Origin: an uncultured Bacteroidota bacterium
Lineage (GTDB): Bacteria > Bacteroidota > Bacteroidia > Chitinophagales > Saprospiraceae
Direction of reading: 5' to 3'
DNA length: 64,000 nt
Assembly (NCBI GenBank): GCA_937872515.1
Contig: CALMSX010000079.1
Coordinates: 1-64,000, forward strand
Part shown: piece after piece, positions 8,874 to 18,197 of the stretch
Layout: each line of letters begins with the position of its first letter
Numbering within the stretch: position 1 is the stretch's first letter
Program-made: the position numbers and the translations under genes
The notes under the pieces: generated by a model
The model's input: the letters and a program-made list of their open reading frames with translations, nothing else
What the model was told of the DNA's origin: nothing
Databases searched by the model: none

Positions 8874-9806
8874 CTAATAACGGAAGGCGCCTTCCAGGTT
8901 GATTTTGGATAAAAAGGTATCGGATTTGATCTTTTTACCCGCCAGTATGCCAGTGGCTTTGGTACAAATTTCTTCTGCCAAATGAGAGTTGTCGCACAAG
9001 GCAAACATGGAAGGTCCTGCCCCGCTGATGGAAAAGCCCAGGCAGCCGGTTTTTAGGGCCATCTCCTTTAACTCATAAAATCCCGGGATCAGGGCTGCAC
9101 GCTGAGGCTCGATGATCAGATCTTCAAGAGACCGCCTCATCATGTCAAAATCTGCTGTGTACATTGACGAAATAAAGCCGGCCAGGTTTCCACTTTGACG
9201 AATAACGGTTTTCAGGCTTACATCCGGGGCCAGGATGGCCCGTGAATCTCTGGTAAGCACCGTAATATGCGGATAAATGACCGCCACAAAAAGTCCGGGC
9301 GGCACGTGAATTTTTTTGAAATCGAGGGTTTCATTGTCCCTGATCATGATGAGGCCTCCTAACAAAGAGGGGGCAACATTGTCGGCATGGAAGGCACCAT
9401 CGGCGATCTGCTCACCTTCGACCGCAAACCTTAATATATCCGCCTTAGAAAGCCCTGTTTTGAGGTAGGAATTGACAGCGAAGACCCCACCTGCCGCGCT
9501 GGCGGCTGAAGATCCCAGGCCGCTTCCGAAGGGCATTTTTTTATGGATTTCCATTTCGATGGGGCAGTCTTCTTCGCCCAAATGCTGGAGCAGCCTAAGG
9601 GCCGCGTAGCCGGCTGTATTTTTGGCTACATCCAGGGGAAGTTTGTTTTGAGCACCGGTAATGGTAGTAATGCGGAGCCCTTTTTCTTTGCCGGGCCGCA
9701 CAATGATTTCGTCTCCGGGTTTTTCCAGGGCAAAACCAAGGATGTCAAACCCTACGGCTACATTGGCAACAGAAGCGGGTGCAAATACTTTAATGGAAGC
9801 TGACAT
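8874..9806 (-). CDS. thrB: homoserine kinase
   Basis: 310-aa GHMP kinase making O-phospho-L-homoserine for threonine synthesis. The N-terminal APASVANVAVGFDILGFAL and the ATP loop PFGSGLGSSAASAAGG are typical of ThrB, and GFSISGAGPSMFAL is the C-terminal GHMP motif. Standalone: no thrA or thrC neighbours. It lies 27 nt downstream of ybeY on the same strand, with a TACTTTTG box in the gap, so it may have its own promoter. Confidence 0.93.
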   Translation of the reverse strand: MSASIKVFAPASVANVAVGFDILGFALEKPGDEIIVRPGKEKGLRITTITGAQNKLPLDVAKNTAGYAALRLLQHLGEEDCPIEMEIHKKMPFGSGLGSSAASAAGGVFAVNSYLKTGLSKADILRFAVEGEQIADGAFHADNVAPSLLGGLIMIRDNETLDFKKIHVPPGLFVAVIYPHITVLTRDSRAILAPDVSLKTVIRQSGNLAGFISSMYTADFDMMRRSLEDLIIEPQRAALIPGFYELKEMALKTGCLGFSISGAGPSMFALCDNSHLAEEICTKATGILAGKKIKSDTFLSKINLEGAFRY

Positions 9807-9822
9807 AAAAATAATTCTGGGA

Positions 9823-9830
9823 CAAAAGTA
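9823..9830 (-). promoter_or_regulatory. -7 promoter element TACTTTTG
   Basis: TAnnTTTG match in the ybeY-thrB gap, 16 nt before the thrB start. No -33 box at ordinary spacing. Confidence 0.4.
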
Positions 9831-9833
9831 GGC

Positions 9834-10274
9834 TTAAGGCTGCAATTGCCGATAGCTTTCAATGGCTTTGTTTTCTGCATCCCTCATTTTCTGCACATCT
9901 TCCTCTTTTTTATCCCCAAAACCAATCAGGTGAAGCAGGCCGTGGGCGATGACCCGAAGTAATTCCTGTTTTTCATCGCCTTCTGAAAACTGGGCGGCAT
10001 TTTCCTTTACACGCTCCAGGCTGATAAATATATCACTTTCCACCGTTGCCCCTTGCTGGTAGGGAAAGGTAATGATGTCGGTATAGTCATCGTGTTGCAG
10101 GTATTCCTGGTTGATGTTGAGCAGGTATTCGTCGGAACAAAAAATATAGTTGAGCTGGGCAATGGTAGACCCGTGGTCACTGGCCAGTTTTTCTAACCAG
10201 GTTTGGGTCAATGCAGGATCAAAATAAGCCGGTAAAACGGCATCTTCTTCGTGAAATAAAACCGTTTCTTCCAT
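9834..10274 (-). CDS. ybeY: endoribonuclease YbeY, rRNA maturation
   Basis: 146-aa member of the UPF0054 family, a zinc-dependent RNase in 16S rRNA 3-prime processing and ribosome quality control. HGLLHLIGFGDKK provides the HxxxHxxGxxD/H metal site; here the third ligand position is Asp instead of the commoner His. DYTDIITFPY is the usual upstream motif. Its ATG overlaps the stop of the upstream RsbW-like gene by one base (TGATG), a sign of translational coupling. Confidence 0.92.
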   Translation of the reverse strand: MEETVLFHEEDAVLPAYFDPALTQTWLEKLASDHGSTIAQLNYIFCSDEYLLNINQEYLQHDDYTDIITFPYQQGATVESDIFISLERVKENAAQFSEGDEKQELLRVIAHGLLHLIGFGDKKEEDVQKMRDAENKAIESYRQLQP

Positions 10275-10675
10275 CAGGCCAGATTGAAGTAGATTTCCAC
10301 CGTACTTCCGTTGTTTTTATAGGCCACCTTATCTGCGAGGGCATTGATGATAAAAACGCCACGTCCGCCACAACATTCAATTTTTTCAGGAGAGGTGGGA
10401 TCGGGGATGGTTTGTGGATCAAAGCCGTTGCCCTGGTCTATGATGGAAAAAGAAATTCCCGTTTTGCTGTGCTTACAATTGACCTGTACTTCTTTACTGG
10501 CATCTGATTTATTGCCATGAATAATGGCGTTGTTTACGGCCTCTGTAAGACTGATGAGAATGTCCGGAAATTTGGATGCACAAAGTTGGTTTTCCAATAA
10601 TAAATCCTGAAGGTATTCTTCAAGCACGGTAATACTTGTGGGTGAAGAAGAAAGTTTTATTGTTTTCTTTACCAT
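10274..10675 (-). CDS. RsbW-like ATP-binding anti-sigma/serine kinase
   Basis: 133-aa GHKL ATPase of the HATPase_c_2 type. N-box EAVNNAIIHGN, G1 box IDQGNGFDP, and GGRGVFIINALADKV as the ATP-lid glycine motif. RsbW and SpoIIAB relatives bind a sigma factor or phosphorylate an STAS antagonist; no STAS protein or PP2C phosphatase gene is nearby, so the partner is unknown. Start at 10675; the gene begins 4 nt after the DUF4175 stop and overlaps ybeY by 1 nt. This is an operon with DUF4175. Confidence 0.82.
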   Translation of the reverse strand: MVKKTIKLSSSPTSITVLEEYLQDLLLENQLCASKFPDILISLTEAVNNAIIHGNKSDASKEVQVNCKHSKTGISFSIIDQGNGFDPQTIPDPTSPEKIECCGGRGVFIINALADKVAYKNNGSTVEIYFNLA

Positions 10676-10679
10676 TGTA

Positions 10680-13600
10680 TTATTTTGATTTGAGCGCCTT
10701 GTAATAGTCGTCAACCAATTGGCGATAATGTGCTTTCAACGAAGGAGAAACGGTTTTGTACAAAGCAGCTTCCGCCTGTCGTTTTTTGAGGTATTCCTGT
10801 AAGGCGGGTGGAACAGGCCTCAATTTGTCTTCTCCTGTTTCTGCCTTTCTTTTATCATCTAATTCGCGTTGTCTTTCTGCTTTTTCTGCTTCCAGCAATC
10901 GGGTAAGGATGTCTTTTTGGCGGGCCAATGATTCGCCATTGAGCCTCTTGTTCACCAGGTCGGTTTCAACCTTGTCCATTTGATTGAGGATGTCCTGTAA
11001 GCCACTATCCCCTTTGCCTTGTTCCTGCTTTTCTTTTTGCAGGTCTTGCAATGCCTTTCTCAGTGCGGCCTGGCGGGCAGCGGCTTCAGCAAAATCTTTG
11101 GCGCTTCCCTTTTTGCCCTGCTTCATATTGTCAGACATCTTCTGGAGGTCTTCGTTCAGGCCTTGCTGGCCTTCTGTAATTTTATCTGTTGGCACCTTAC
11201 CGCCCGATTTTCCCTGACCCTTACCACCCGGCTTGTTGCACATCTGACTGCCCGGCATGGATCCGCTCATTTGTTGCTGCATGTCTTTCATGGATTCACT
11301 CAGCATAAGGGCCAGGTCATTGAGGTTGGTCATAGTCCGCCTTTGGTTGTCAATGGCCCGGTTGCTTTGTCTTTCTTCCAGTTGTTCGATGCTGTGGTTG
11401 AGGTTGTATTTTATCTCGGTTACTTTTTCGGTTACAAAACTTTCAATCTTGTCGACCCTCATAGCCAGGGCGGTGAGGCTGTCTTCAATAACGGCAAAAT
11501 CACCTTTAATTTTAAATTGTTGTTTTACCAGATCTACAAAACGGGGTGTAGTTGTAGGGGTAGAGCCAATGTCTTTTGACAATCGTTCCTGATCATAAGA
11601 AACGGTTACCAGGTTTTCTAACAGCTGCCTAATGGTTTTGATGTCTTCGGCCTGTTGGTCCATCTCTCCACCCTCCATATTCATCTCCAGGTCCTTGCCC
11701 ATTTTTTTCATCTTTTTGGCCGCGTCCTTTTGCTTTTTAGCTGCTTTTTTATTGTCACCGGATTTACTATTCAGCTCCTTCTTGCTGTCGTTCATATCAT
11801 TTTTGATATCCTCCATTTTTTCTTTATTGTCGTCGCCCAGCTCTTTGGGAGGAGACAATTCTTTGTTCTTTTTTTCGAGCTCGTCCATCTTTTTTTCGAG
11901 CTCGTCCATCTTTTTATTGAGTTCTTCCTGTTCCTTTTTAAGCTCTTCTTTGGGGGCGCTTTCTTTTTCTGTTTTGTTGGCCAGCTCTTCTTGTTTATCT
12001 GCCAGCTTATCCAATTCTTTGATTTGTTCTTTCACTTCTTTTTCCATCTCCAGCTGTTTGTACAACTCAAGCAGACGTTTCATGTCTTTGTTGGAATTTT
12101 CGTTGTTCATTTCAAACTGGTCCATCATTTGCATGGCATCCTCTTTTTCGAGGTCCTGCATCAGCTCCTGGATCTTATCCATCAGTTCTTTTTGCTCGGG
12201 GCTGATGGCTTCTTTCATCAGCTCCTGCATGCGTTCCTGTTTTTCTTTTACCTCTGGATCCGGCTCCTGGAATTCTTCCTGATTTTTCAGGTTTTCATCC
12301 ATTTTTTTCTTGCTTTCTTCCAGCTTGTTTTGCAATTCTTTTTGCTGTTCCAACAGCTTTTCGAGTTCTTTTTTACTTTGCCAGTCCAATTGTTTTTCCT
12401 GGAGCAGTTTTTCCTTCATTTTGCGGAAGTTCTCCTGCATTTTTTCCAGGTCCTTTATGGATTTTTCCAGGTTGTCTTTGATCTGTTCCTCGTTTTCGTT
12501 TTCCAGCTTTTTAAATTCTTCAAAAGTGGGTTTATTGTAACTCAGAATACCCGTCTTGCTCTTTTTGCTTCCATTGATCATATCGTTGTCGGCAACTTCA
12601 AAAAAGTAGGTCAAATTATCACCCGGTTCAACCCCTAATTTATTTAAATCAATGTTGTACTCATAGGCAATTTCTTTGCCTTCGGCCTTTGGTACCCTTA
12701 CCATCATCTCGGGCATGGATTTGCCATTTTGTTTTATCAGGGTGTAGTGGAAGGTAAGATTTTGAATGCCGTAATCATCTGAGGCATTACCGGCAAAATA
12801 AACGAAGTTTCTATCGTTGCTATCAATAAATTCTTCTACGGAGATGGTAGGGAACTGATCTTTGATAACATTGATGGAATAATTAACAGAATCGGGTATT
12901 GGCAAACGGTCATTGGCATAGAGGACCTGATAGCTGTGATCCTTGTTGATGCTTTTTCTGAATTGAAATCTGGTGGCTTCTTTTTGTTCGGCTTTTATGG
13001 CTTTATCGGCATCAAATTTTAATAAAAGAAGATCCGTATTTTGGGTGTTAAAATTCCAAGTGACCACAGTGCCCTCCGGTATCATCAGATCTCCCAGATT
13101 GGTCAATTGTTCTCTGGTTCTTCCGGTATGGGCCGGATAATTGAGGCTTACCGTAAAATCAGAAAGACCTGGTTTAGGAATAACTTTCAGTATTTTGGTT
13201 TCACTGGTCACGGATCCGGAAATGATTCGAAACGAAACATCTTTTTGGACATTTCTGAACAAAAAGGAAAAATGGTCTTTATCTAATTTTTCTGCCTTGT
13301 ATTGAAAACCATCAATTTCCACAGAAACGTCGTTGGGAAGCACTTTTCCGCTGATGGCAACATCGAGGTTAAAATCTTCATATTGGGGCACTTCCAATAT
13401 TTGTTTGCCCAATTCAAAGGAGAAAGGTGCTGCTTTTGCAAATTCTTTTCCGTTGTTGACAATCCGATATGTTGAATCTGTGATCACCGATGGCGCGGCG
13501 AACAATAGGAAAATCAATAAAAGAAAGGGAGGAAGAGCGTATCTGAGATACTTTCTGTTTTTACTTAGGTCGATGGCCGCTTTGAAGGGAACCAGCTTGA

Positions 13601-14021
13601 TGGATTCTGTTTTTTGCTCGATACCGGCAAACAAAAGTTCCTTGTTTTCCATTGCCTCGGCCTGTTTTCTCAGGTTCAGCACATTGAGCAACTTATCTTC
13701 TACATTGTTGAAGTGATCTCCAATGATTTTGGCAGCCTCTTCATGGCTTATGGTTTTGCCCAATTTGAAGTAGTGGAACAGGGGCAGGAGCACCCATGAA
13801 TAAGCAGCCCCTAGCAAAACGGCAATGAAGCCAAAAAACAGGATCTTTCTGCCCAGGGTGCCAAAATACAGGTAGTATTCCAAAATACTGAAAGCCAGAA
13901 ACAAAAACAACACAGTACCCACTGTGTATAGTGCTCCTCTGATCAGTTGGTTGAGATAAAATTTACGAATAAATTGATCTAATTTCTGAATCAGCAAGCT
14001 ATAATTCTGATGTAAATCCAT
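10680..14021 (-). CDS. DUF4175 family giant membrane/coiled-coil protein
   Basis: 1113-aa protein with three hydrophobic segments near the N-terminus (about 26-52, 58-84, 160-180), an extracytoplasmic beta-rich region to about 500, then long Lys/Glu/Gln-rich coiled coils (about 510-780) and a Gly/Ser/Lys-rich stretch near 960. The family is conserved in Bacteroidota without a settled role. Start at 14021 (MDLHQNYS) is preferred to the frame's earlier opening at 14075, since the N-terminal pattern MDLHQNYSLLIQKLDQFI is what begins family members. First gene of the operon with the RsbW-like and ybeY genes. The strongly biased composition produces long false frames on the other strand. Confidence 0.82.
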   Translation of the reverse strand: MDLHQNYSLLIQKLDQFIRKFYLNQLIRGALYTVGTVLFLFLAFSILEYYLYFGTLGRKILFFGFIAVLLGAAYSWVLLPLFHYFKLGKTISHEEAAKIIGDHFNNVEDKLLNVLNLRKQAEAMENKELLFAGIEQKTESIKLVPFKAAIDLSKNRKYLRYALPPFLLLIFLLFAAPSVITDSTYRIVNNGKEFAKAAPFSFELGKQILEVPQYEDFNLDVAISGKVLPNDVSVEIDGFQYKAEKLDKDHFSFLFRNVQKDVSFRIISGSVTSETKILKVIPKPGLSDFTVSLNYPAHTGRTREQLTNLGDLMIPEGTVVTWNFNTQNTDLLLLKFDADKAIKAEQKEATRFQFRKSINKDHSYQVLYANDRLPIPDSVNYSINVIKDQFPTISVEEFIDSNDRNFVYFAGNASDDYGIQNLTFHYTLIKQNGKSMPEMMVRVPKAEGKEIAYEYNIDLNKLGVEPGDNLTYFFEVADNDMINGSKKSKTGILSYNKPTFEEFKKLENENEEQIKDNLEKSIKDLEKMQENFRKMKEKLLQEKQLDWQSKKELEKLLEQQKELQNKLEESKKKMDENLKNQEEFQEPDPEVKEKQERMQELMKEAISPEQKELMDKIQELMQDLEKEDAMQMMDQFEMNNENSNKDMKRLLELYKQLEMEKEVKEQIKELDKLADKQEELANKTEKESAPKEELKKEQEELNKKMDELEKKMDELEKKNKELSPPKELGDDNKEKMEDIKNDMNDSKKELNSKSGDNKKAAKKQKDAAKKMKKMGKDLEMNMEGGEMDQQAEDIKTIRQLLENLVTVSYDQERLSKDIGSTPTTTPRFVDLVKQQFKIKGDFAVIEDSLTALAMRVDKIESFVTEKVTEIKYNLNHSIEQLEERQSNRAIDNQRRTMTNLNDLALMLSESMKDMQQQMSGSMPGSQMCNKPGGKGQGKSGGKVPTDKITEGQQGLNEDLQKMSDNMKQGKKGSAKDFAEAAARQAALRKALQDLQKEKQEQGKGDSGLQDILNQMDKVETDLVNKRLNGESLARQKDILTRLLEAEKAERQRELDDKRKAETGEDKLRPVPPALQEYLKKRQAEAALYKTVSPSLKAHYRQLVDDYYKALKSK

Positions 14022-14238
14022 ACGATGTTTCTGTTCCGACCTGTTACAACAAATATCAGGCCTAAATAATTCCATAAATTGTTAACAAATATTGCCTGAT
14101 TTTCAGGCAATAAAACCGAATTGACACAGTGTTGCTGCCAACCGGCTGCATTCAAAGTGTAAAGGTATTGGATTTTATAACACCTGTCAATAGCTAAGGT
14201 TTTAGACAAATTGGTTTTGAAAACCAGGTAATTACACA

Positions 14239-14273
14239 TTTGTGGATATTTTTCATCCGGAATTGTACCTTTG
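14239..14273 (+). promoter_or_regulatory. promoter of the OmpA/PD40 gene
   Basis: TTTG at 14239-14242, a 23-nt spacer, then TACCTTTG at 14266-14273. Start codon follows at 14297. A good match to the phylum consensus, at the long end for the spacer. Confidence 0.6.
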
Positions 14274-14296
14274 CGCCTTTGAAAGGCACAAAAAAG

Positions 14297-15973
14297 ATGA
14301 ATTATTGGTGGTTGATGTTGTTTCTCGTTGTTGAGTTAGAAGCTCAGCACAGTTTGAGAAAATTGCCCCATCCGGTAAATACTGCCTACTACAATGAAAT
14401 CTGCCCGGTATTTGCCCTCGATGAAAAGACCCTGTTTTACACAAGGGTGGGGAGCCCGGCCTTCAACAAGACCCTGATCTATGACAATCAGGACCTGCAC
14501 ACCACACTTTCTACTGATGCCTATTTTGACCGCCTGGCCGCCATTTTTTCTCAAATTGCAGGAAGGCAGATTCCGGATCCGGTCAATACCAGTTACAATC
14601 AGGACATCCACATTGCTTTGGTGGAAAAGGATACACTGCGATTTGCCTACCATCCCGGATATCCGCTCAATAATGCCCTGCCCAACAGCATTTGTTCTGT
14701 AACCACCGACTCCTCTTCATTTGTAGTAATCAATCGCTTTGAGACCAAAGGAGGGATGAGAGAAGGATTTAGCCTGGTTCACATTTCGGATTCTTATGAA
14801 AGCAGCTTTCCGGAGGCCATCACCATTGAGGGATTTAATAAGAGTGCCCATGAGGTCAATCTAACCCTTTCGCCCGATCAGCAGTTTTTGATTTTGGCCG
14901 TAGCTGAAAAGATAGGAGAGCAAAAAGATATGTATGTCTGTGAGCGCATAGACAGCATGCATTACAGCAAGCCACTGCCCTTGTGGAGGATCAATACCCA
15001 ATGGGATGAATCTACACCCTATATCAGCAGAGATGGGCAAAAGCTGTTTTTTGCATCAGACAGGCCCGGAGGCAGGGGAGCCAAAGATATTTATGTGAGT
15101 GAAAGGCAAAACAGTTCGCCCTATCAATGGCTGGAACCCAAAGGATTGGGAGCCCCGGTCAACAGTTCTTTTAATGAGTCGCATCCGTATGTTTTTAAAG
15201 ACAATGACAGGATTTATTTCACCTCAGACCGGGACGGAAACAGCGACATCTTTACAGCCAGGCTCAACCGAAGTGCCGGCATGGGTAAAATCAAGCTGCA
15301 AATAGAGGCTTATAAGGAGGACGGCAGCCGGTTTCCGGCGGAGATTTCATGGGGCAGCGCCCTGGATGGTGATACCATTGAGTGGAAGGGCTATTTCAGG
15401 TCGAGAGATGGCCGGCACACCATAGAAATAGAAGAAAATAAGCCTTTTTACATAGTAGCAGAAAACAGAGGACTGCGCACCGCAATGGAGGTCATTGAAG
15501 TACAGGACCTGATTGATGCGGGAAGCCGGGAAGCGGTGGTAAGACTGACCCTTAAACCAAAGGAAAAACAGCAGACGGCACAAATGCAGTCTACAACAGA
15601 AGAAGAATCTATTTTATCAATGGATTTGAAGCCGGGGTCAACCACTGTTTTGCACCATATTTATTTTGAAAAAGCAACCGCCTTTGTGAGGCCGGAGTCG
15701 ATGGTGAACATCCGAAAACTGGCCAAGGCACTGATGCGGCAGCCTGCCATCAGAATTGTGATTGAAGGGCATACCGACAATGTTGGTAACAAAAATGATT
15801 TGATGCAACTTTCTAAAAACAGGGCAGATACCATCCGATCATTGCTGATTCAGGAAGGGGTGGAGCCAGAGAGGGTAGAAACCAAAGGATATGGAGCAAC
15901 CCGGCCGGTTACAGATAATTCGACAGAAGAAAAAAAGCAGCAAAACAGGCGGGTAGAAATCAGGGTACTCTGA
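14297..15973 (+). CDS. OmpA-family protein with PD40 propeller repeats
   Basis: 558-aa exported protein. Short signal peptide (MNYWWLMLFLVVELEAQ). PD40/TolB-like repeat motifs, for example STPYISRDGQKLFFASDRPGG and SHPYVFKDNDRIYFTSDRDG (each a shortened view of the blade), at about 240-345, a linking domain, then an OmpA C-terminal peptidoglycan-binding domain (about 445-558, with IEGHTDNVGNKNDLMQLS). The layout resembles PorE of the type IX secretion system and related gliding proteins, though the TPR part of PorE is not evident. Probably periplasmic, tethering an outer-membrane assembly to peptidoglycan. Start set at ATG 14297, 24 nt after the -7 box. Confidence 0.8.
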   Translation: MNYWWLMLFLVVELEAQHSLRKLPHPVNTAYYNEICPVFALDEKTLFYTRVGSPAFNKTLIYDNQDLHTTLSTDAYFDRLAAIFSQIAGRQIPDPVNTSYNQDIHIALVEKDTLRFAYHPGYPLNNALPNSICSVTTDSSSFVVINRFETKGGMREGFSLVHISDSYESSFPEAITIEGFNKSAHEVNLTLSPDQQFLILAVAEKIGEQKDMYVCERIDSMHYSKPLPLWRINTQWDESTPYISRDGQKLFFASDRPGGRGAKDIYVSERQNSSPYQWLEPKGLGAPVNSSFNESHPYVFKDNDRIYFTSDRDGNSDIFTARLNRSAGMGKIKLQIEAYKEDGSRFPAEISWGSALDGDTIEWKGYFRSRDGRHTIEIEENKPFYIVAENRGLRTAMEVIEVQDLIDAGSREAVVRLTLKPKEKQQTAQMQSTTEEESILSMDLKPGSTTVLHHIYFEKATAFVRPESMVNIRKLAKALMRQPAIRIVIEGHTDNVGNKNDLMQLSKNRADTIRSLLIQEGVEPERVETKGYGATRPVTDNSTEEKKQQNRRVEIRVL

Positions 15974-15974
15974 T

Positions 15975-16634
15975 TTACAGATATACAAAATAGGCAATGG
16001 TCATAGCAACTGTACCCATTAAAAAACCTGAATAAATTTGTTTCAGGGTGTGGGCTTTTAACCACAGTCTGCATGTAGCTACCCATCCAGAAATCAGCAG
16101 GAGGAAGATCAATACTACATTGGTGTCGAGGATTAAGCTGTGTGAATAACCCCAGGGCAAGACCACATCTTCAAAGGCATATCGGTTTTTCATCAAAAAG
16201 AAAGCAGTGGTTAAAGCACCCATGCCAATGGTATGCAAGCTTACTTTTAAGAACAGGGTAAAAAAGAATCCAAAAAACAAGGCGATGCTGGCACCGAGCA
16301 TGAAAAAGCTAAGGTATTCAGGAACCAGGCTGTTGTTTTTGAGATTGAGAAAAACCCAGATGTAAAACAGACCGGTAACGATGAGGGGGCCCACCCTTTC
16401 TTTTTTATCGCGCATCTGGATGGAGTCAATCAGCTTCAGGCCCTTCATCAAAAAAATGGCAACACCCGGAAACAAAATGGTAGAGGTGAGCAATGAAAAA
16501 ATAATGAGGAAGGAGGAGTGCCGATCAGAGAAATCCAAAAAAACAGGATTCACCCAATAGACCAGCAACAAAAAATATGCTGCCAGAAACAGAGGATGAA
16601 AAAGATAGGAAAAAAAACTTGCGGCCAGTCTCAT
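15975..16634 (-). CDS. PAP2-like integral membrane protein
   Basis: 219-aa protein with about six membrane spans. The C-terminal half carries KVSLHTIGMG and RLWLKAHTLKQIYSGFLMG, which resemble the PAP2 phosphatase motifs reduced to Lys/Ser/His and Arg/His. The classic SGH motif is not evident, so catalysis is uncertain. It starts 10 nt after the phosphohexomutase stop, suggesting cotranscription, and ends one base from the stop of the convergent OmpA gene. Confidence 0.6.
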   Translation of the reverse strand: MRLAASFFSYLFHPLFLAAYFLLLVYWVNPVFLDFSDRHSSFLIIFSLLTSTILFPGVAIFLMKGLKLIDSIQMRDKKERVGPLIVTGLFYIWVFLNLKNNSLVPEYLSFFMLGASIALFFGFFFTLFLKVSLHTIGMGALTTAFFLMKNRYAFEDVVLPWGYSHSLILDTNVVLIFLLLISGWVATCRLWLKAHTLKQIYSGFLMGTVAMTIAYFVYL

Positions 16635-16644
16635 GTTGGAAGGA

Positions 16645-18039
16645 TTAACCCATCAATGATTTGGCGGCTTCGTCTAACAGGGTTCTACTTTGGGTGGTGC
16701 TTGGGGTTTGAGCATAAATTCTCAAGACCGGCTCTGTACCACTGGCTCTCACCATGATCCATTCATCATCATTGAGGTAAAATTTATAACCATCAATGGT
16801 TTCTGTACGCACTACCGGTCGGCTACCAATCATCTTCACTTCACCCTCTTTGCACTTGCGCATGACTTCGTCTTTGATGGCGTTGGTGATGTGGTGATCA
16901 TCTCTTTCAAAAGAGAAACTACCTACTTTTTCATAAACTTCTGCAATCAGTTGTTTGATTGATTTTCCGGTGACAGCCATAAATTCCATGATGAGGATGC
17001 CCATCCAGACACCATCTCTTTCGGGTATGTGGCCTTTTACAGCCAAACCGCCGGACTCTTCACCACCCACCAAAACATCTTCATGGGTCATAATTTCTGC
17101 AATGTACTTAAAGCCAATCTTGGTCACCTCACATTCAAGACCATAGAGCTCGGCCAGTTTTTTCATTTTATCGGTCACTGAAAAAGTAATGACCACCTTG
17201 CCTGTCATTTTTTTATACTCAAACATGTAGTAGAGTAGTAAAAGCAGGATGTGGTGTGAATCAACAAACCTGCCATCTTCGTCAAAGAGTCCGATTCTGT
17301 CGGCATCACCGTCATTGGCAAGTCCCAGGTTATAATCGTTGTTGGCAATGATGCCAGCAATTTCTTTCAGATTTTTTTCAATGGGTTCCGGAGCCTGTCC
17401 CATAAAGGAAGGATTGAAGTCGCAATGGAGCAGCAGTGCATCCGGGAATAGTTTGCGAATGACATTTTGACCTGCGCCGTACATGCCATCATAGGCCAGT
17501 TTGAGTCCGGAAGACTTGATTTTGTCGAGGTCAAAATTGGCTTTGACGTGTTCGATGTACATTTGTTCGAGGTCGAGGTAGTCGATAAGCCCCTTGTCTC
17601 TCAGCTCACTTACAGAAGGTAGGTTAGACAGGCTGGTTTCCGGCACCAGTGATTCAACTTCTTCAATATCTGAAGGTATGGTGGGGCCACCATAGGAAGA
17701 TTTTAGCTTATATCCGTTGTAGGAGGGTGGATTGTGGGATGCGGTGATGACAACACCGAGATCGCTGCCGGTTTTTACCACACCCAAAGAAACCATAGGT
17801 GTAGAAACAAAATCCGGAGAAAGGAAGACTTTAATGCCATAATTGCCAAAAACGGTGGCAGATACTTCTGAAAACATACGACCTCCAAAGCGGCAATCAT
17901 AACCTATTACCACCTTGGTCATTTTCTTTTTGAGCATCCATTGGGCCGTGGCTTCAGATATGCGCTCCACATTGGCAACGGTGTATTCTTGTGCAATGAT
18001 GGCCCTCCATCCATCTGTTCCAAACTTAATTACTGACAT
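16645..18039 (-). CDS. phosphoglucomutase/phosphomannomutase
   Basis: 464-aa alpha-D-phosphohexomutase. Active-site phosphoserine loop TASHNPPSYNGYK, metal loop NDGDADRIG, sugar-binding loop GGEESGG and phosphate-binding RASGTEPVLRIY are all intact. The first motif (FGTDGWRAIIAQEYT) is family-typical. It interconverts hexose 1- and 6-phosphates for cell-wall or storage polysaccharide synthesis; sequence alone does not separate glucose, mannose and glucosamine substrates, though the loop GGEESGG favours PGM/PMM. Promoter box TACATTTG lies 18 nt upstream. Confidence 0.92.
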   Translation of the reverse strand: MSVIKFGTDGWRAIIAQEYTVANVERISEATAQWMLKKKMTKVVIGYDCRFGGRMFSEVSATVFGNYGIKVFLSPDFVSTPMVSLGVVKTGSDLGVVITASHNPPSYNGYKLKSSYGGPTIPSDIEEVESLVPETSLSNLPSVSELRDKGLIDYLDLEQMYIEHVKANFDLDKIKSSGLKLAYDGMYGAGQNVIRKLFPDALLLHCDFNPSFMGQAPEPIEKNLKEIAGIIANNDYNLGLANDGDADRIGLFDEDGRFVDSHHILLLLLYYMFEYKKMTGKVVITFSVTDKMKKLAELYGLECEVTKIGFKYIAEIMTHEDVLVGGEESGGLAVKGHIPERDGVWMGILIMEFMAVTGKSIKQLIAEVYEKVGSFSFERDDHHITNAIKDEVMRKCKEGEVKMIGSRPVVRTETIDGYKFYLNDDEWIMVRASGTEPVLRIYAQTPSTTQSRTLLDEAAKSLMG

Positions 18040-18057
18040 AAGTCTAAATTTTATTTA

Positions 18058-18065
18058 CAAATGTA
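18058..18065 (-). promoter_or_regulatory. -7 promoter element TACATTTG
   Basis: TAnnTTTG match 18 nt before the phosphohexomutase start on the minus strand; no clear -33 box. Confidence 0.42.
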
Positions 18066-18197
18066 ACGAAAAAAAGATCTATTTTGATGAGATAAAGAAC
18101 ATTTGCATGAGTGGAATTTAATGTTTTTAATCACATTATTATAATTCAGGTAAACCGTTTAAATTGACGAAATTTACCTCAATAAACGCACAAAAGC

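Noticed and set aside
4493..8880. Similar TAGCCGGAAA strings after the genes ending at 4491 and 8862
   Set aside because: Only ten bases, also found in coding sequence; no stem or other copies in register, so taken as chance.
11019..12638. Long rightward frames rich in Phe, Leu, Ser opposite the DUF4175 gene
   Set aside because: They are the complement of the Lys/Glu/Gln coiled-coil codons; no start context or protein family.
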